Shown piece by piece: positions 60,610 through 64,000 of a stretch of DNA of 64,000 nt. Positions within the stretch are counted from its first letter, which is position 1. Each line of letters begins with the position of its first letter. A program made the position numbers and the translations under genes. The notes beneath the pieces are model-generated. The model was given only the letters and a program-made list of their open reading frames with translations. It had not been told where the DNA came from and did no database searches. Where the stretch lies: assembly GCA_028826165.1 (NCBI GenBank), contig JAPDFW010000011.1:127001-191000 (forward strand), given 5' to 3'. Source of the DNA: Anaeramoeba ignava. Lineage: Eukaryota > Metamonada > Anaeramoebidae.

Positions 60610-62831
60610 ATGTTTCGAAAAAAAAAGAAAAGACCAAATTTTGCAATTACAATTGAAATACCAAGTCAAAAAGATGATGTACAAATGTAAAAAGAAAAAA
60701 ACACATTTAAACAACATTTTCAACAATTTAATTCTTACTTTAAATTTAATAAAATTAAATATAAAATTAAATATAAAATTATTTATAAAATTAAATATAA
60801 AATTATTTATAAAATTATTTATTAAATTATTTATAAAATTATTTATAAAATTATTTATAAAATTATTTATAAAATTATTTATAAAATTATTTATAAAATT
60901 ATTTATAAAATTATTTATAAAATTAATTATAAAATTATTTATAAAATTAAATATAAAATTATTTATAAAATTACTTATAAAAAATTATTTATAAAATTAA
61001 ATATAAAATTAAATATAAAATTATTTTATAAAATTATTTATAAAATTATTTATAAAATTATTTATAAAATTATTTATAAAATTATTTATAAAATTATTTA
61101 TAAAATTATTTATAAAATTATTTATAAAATTATTTATAAAATTATTTATAAAATTATTTATAAAATTATTTATAAAATTATTTATAAAATTAATTATAAA
61201 ATTATTTATAAAATTAATTATAAAATTATTTATAAAAATTAAATATAAAATTATTTATAAAATTAAAATATAAAATTATATATAAAATTAATTATAAAAT
61301 TAAAAATATAAAATTAAATATAAAATTAAATATAAAATTAAATATAAAATTAAATATAAAATTAATTATAAAATTATTTATAAAATTTAAATATAAAATT
61401 AATTATAAAATTATTTATTAAATTATTTATAAAATTATTTATAAAATTATTTATTAAATTATTTATAAAATTATTTATAAAATTTATTTATAAAATTATT
61501 TATAAAATTATTTATAAAATTATTTATAAAATTATTTATAAAATTTATTTATAAAATTATTTATAAAATTATTTATAAATTTATTTTATAAATTTATTTA
61601 TTAAATTATTTATAAAATTAAATATAAAATTATTTATAAAATTATTTATAAAATTATTTATAAAATTATTTATAAAATTATTTATAAAATTATTTATTAA
61701 ATTAAATATAAAATTATTTATAAAATTAAATATAAAATTATTTATAAAATTAAATATAAAATTATTTATAAAATTAATTATAAAATTAATTATAAAATTA
61801 TTTATAAAATTAATTATAAAATTAATTATAAAATTATTTATAAAATTATTTATAAAATTATTTATAAAATTATTAATAAAATTATTATTAAAATTATAAA
61901 AGAACTGATACTGGAACAATTAATTATGGTGATTTAAAAATAAATAAGCAAGGATTACAAATATTAAGTAAAGCTATAGAAACACAAACACAAGAATTTA
62001 GTCAAATTTCACCCTCTCAGAAAAGTCCACAATTTGCAGTTTTAGAAGAAGCAAAAAACAAAGAGAAAACAAATAAAAACAAAAACAAAAACAAAAACAA
62101 AAACAAAAACAAAAACAAAAACGAAAAGGAAAAAAATAAAACGGAAAATGATCAAAAAGAAATACCAGTTCTACTGAAGGATCTTGAAGTGATAAGACAA
62201 CTTGGAAGTGGAGCAGGAGGTCAGGTTGAAGAAGTATTACATGTTCCAACTCAAACAACTTTTGCATTAAAAACAATCAAATTTGATACATCGGATTTAA
62301 TGAGCAAGCAAATTCTCAATGAAATTCGAACCTGTTTCTCGGCAAAATCACCTTATATTGTTGGTTCCTATTCCGCTTTCTTTGTCGAGGGACATATTCA
62401 TATTGTTCTTGAATATATGGATGCAACACTTGCTGATGCAATTAAAAAATTAGGAAAAATTCCTGAAAAAATAATTGGAAAAATTGCTTTTCAAGTTCTT
62501 AAAGGATTGAATTATCTTCATAAACAACATCATCTAATTCACAGGGATATCAAGCCTTCCAATTTACTTCTCAGTCGGAAGGGCATCTGTAAGATATCTG
62601 ACTTTGGTGTCAGTAGTCAACAACTTGATAATTCACTTTATCAAGCAAAAACTTGGGTTGGAACTGTTACTTATATGTCTCCAGAGAGAATTCAAGGTTT
62701 TCCTTACTCTTTTAATAGTGATATTTATTCTTTAGGTCTTACTTTGTTTGAATGTTGCACTGGAAAATATCCTTATTCTATTGATTCAAAAGATTCACCT
62801 AAATTTCAAAAAAATCAAATTAGTGAAATGG
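60610..62831 (+). CDS. MAP kinase kinase (STE7 type), 3' end beyond window
   Basis: Exon 1 (60610-60686, MFRKKKKRPNFAITIEI) is joined in phase 2 across a 1.2 kb repeat intron to 61903-62831. A Lys-Asn tract precedes the kinase domain. The domain shows the Gly loop LGSGAGGQVEEV, catalytic Lys in FALKTIKFD, HRDIKPSNLLLSRKG, DFGVSSQQL, and GTVTYMSPERI, the MAPKK signature. The activation loop has SLYQAKT, a Ser-x5-Thr spacing like plant MAPKKs instead of the animal Ser-x3-Ser. The coding frame ends at SEMG|GTGATT, a donor, inside the kinase C-lobe, so the remaining C-lobe exon must lie to the right of the window. As a partial gene its specificity cannot be assigned. Confidence 0.9.
60687..61902 (+). 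repeat. 1.2 kb AAAATTATTTAT intron of the MAPKK gene
   Basis: The intron begins GTAAAAAG and ends TATAAAAG. It is a 12-base AAAATTATTTAT array with AAATATAAAATT variants, giving spurious open frames in both directions. The array itself is nearly free of G on the sense strand. Confidence 0.95.
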
Positions 62832-64000
62832 GTGATTAATAATTAAATCAAATTAAATTAAATCAAATCAAATTAAATTAAATCAAATCAAATTAAATCA
62901 AATCAAAATTAAATCAAATTCAAATTAAATTAAATTAAATTCAAATTAAATTAAATCTAAATCAAATCAAATCAAATTTAATTAAATTAAATCAAATCAA
63001 ATTTAAATTAAATTAAATTAAATTAAATCAAATCTAAATTAAATTAAATTAAATTAAATTAAATTTAAATTAAATATTCAAATTAAATTAAATTAAATTA
63101 AATTAAATTAAATTAAATTAAATTAAATTAAATCAAATTTAAATTAAATTCAAATCAAATTTAAATTAAATTAAATTTAAATCAAATCAAATCAAATATT
63201 TAAATTAAATCAAATTTTAAATTAAATTAAATTAAATCAAATCAAATTTAAATCTAAATTTAAATTAAATCAAATCAAATCAAATCAAATTAAATCAAAT
63301 CAAATTAAATCAAATCCAAATCAAATCAAATCAAAATTAAATTAAATTAAATCAAATTAAATTAAATTAAATCAAATCAAAATTAAATTAAATCAAATCA
63401 AAATTAAATTAAATTAAATTAAATTTAAATCTAAATTAAATTAAATTAAATTAAATTAAATTAAATTAAATTCCAAATTAAATTAAATTAAAAAATTAAA
63501 TTAAATTAAATTAAATTAAATCAAATCAAAATTAAATCAAAATTAAATTAAATTTAAATTAAATTAAATCAAATTAAATTAAATTAAATCAAATATTCAA
63601 ATTAAATCCAAATTAAATTTAAATTAAATTAAATTAAATTTAAATCAAAATTAAATCAAAATTAAATCAAATCAAAATTCAAATCAAAATTAAATCAAAT
63701 TAAATCAAATTAAATTAAATTAAATTTAAATCAAATTAAATTAAATTAAATTAAATTAAATCAAATTAAATTAAATTCAAATCAAATTAAATTAAATTAA
63801 ATTAAATTAAATTAAATCAAATTAAATTAAATTAAATTCAAATTAAATTAAATTAAATTAAATTAAATTAAATCTAAATCAAATTAAATTAAATTAAATT
63901 AAATTAAATCAAATTAAATTAAATTAAATTCAAATTAAATTAAATTAAATTAAATTAAATTAAATCAAATTAAATCAAATTAAATTAAATTAAATTAAAT
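62832..64000 (+). repeat. AAATTAAATC pentamer-like repeat, probable intron reaching the window edge
   Basis: From the GTGATT donor to the right edge the sequence is (AAATT)n mixed with AAATC and AAATTT words, without G beyond about 62840. It is probably the first part of an intron inside the kinase C-lobe; its acceptor lies outside the window. Confidence 0.85.

Noticed and set aside
62840-64000. Telomere or subtelomere at the right edge
   Set aside because: The AAATT/AAATC words are irregular, G-free, and begin at a splice donor inside a kinase domain, which fits an intron better than a G-rich telomere repeat.

Overview
This is eukaryotic nuclear DNA, extremely AT-rich, with dense protein-coding genes on both strands separated by short gaps. 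Introns are GT..AG and were inferred by joining reading frames, since no transcript data were available. Many are 60-140 bases, but a set of 0.3-1.8 kb introns is built almost wholly of short tandem repeats. Coding regions carry Asn/Glu/Lys-rich low-complexity tracts made of the same kind of A-rich hexamers. The genes use the standard code. Repeat-filled introns together with BTB/RCC1 paralogues suggest a free-living amoeboid protist; an Anaeramoeba-like metamonad is my best guess, but nothing in the window proves it.

Left part (1-27.6 kb): a TTC7-like gene (minus strand, cut by the window edge) is divergent from a giant BEACH/neurobeachin-type gene of about 3,160 residues. RACK1 (minus) follows and is divergent from a Furry/Tao3/Mor2-like cell-morphogenesis gene of about 2,860 residues. 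The first large intron of the Furry-like gene contains a mosaic, repeat-overwritten copy of the shared RACK1/Furry 5' region. This is the strangest object in the window.

Middle (27.6-46.3 kb): a WD40-propeller plus BTB gene with nearly one blade per exon, a tail-anchored coiled-coil protein, a membrane-anchored MGRN-like RING protein with a long Lys-Ser tract, an ABHD17-like depalmitoylase, a large type I surface glycoprotein, a dolichyldiphosphatase and a PMCA-type calcium pump. Right part (46.7-64 kb): a tandem array of three RCC1-BTB paralogues plus a relic, a GPR137/TOM1-like membrane protein, a phospholipase B-like enzyme with microexons, an L-type lectin cargo receptor (LMAN1-like) and a MAP kinase kinase whose 3' end lies beyond the window.

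The genes do not form an operon or a single pathway. Loose themes are membrane traffic and lysosome function (BEACH, lectin receptor, phospholipase B, GPR137-like), lipid and membrane signalling (TTC7, ABHD17, PMCA, DOLPP1) and scaffolding or ubiquitin adaptors (RACK1, BTB, RING). Several genes carry single-base frame breaks, almost all in A runs or A-rich repeats. These could be residual long-read errors, so gene integrity should be judged with that in mind.
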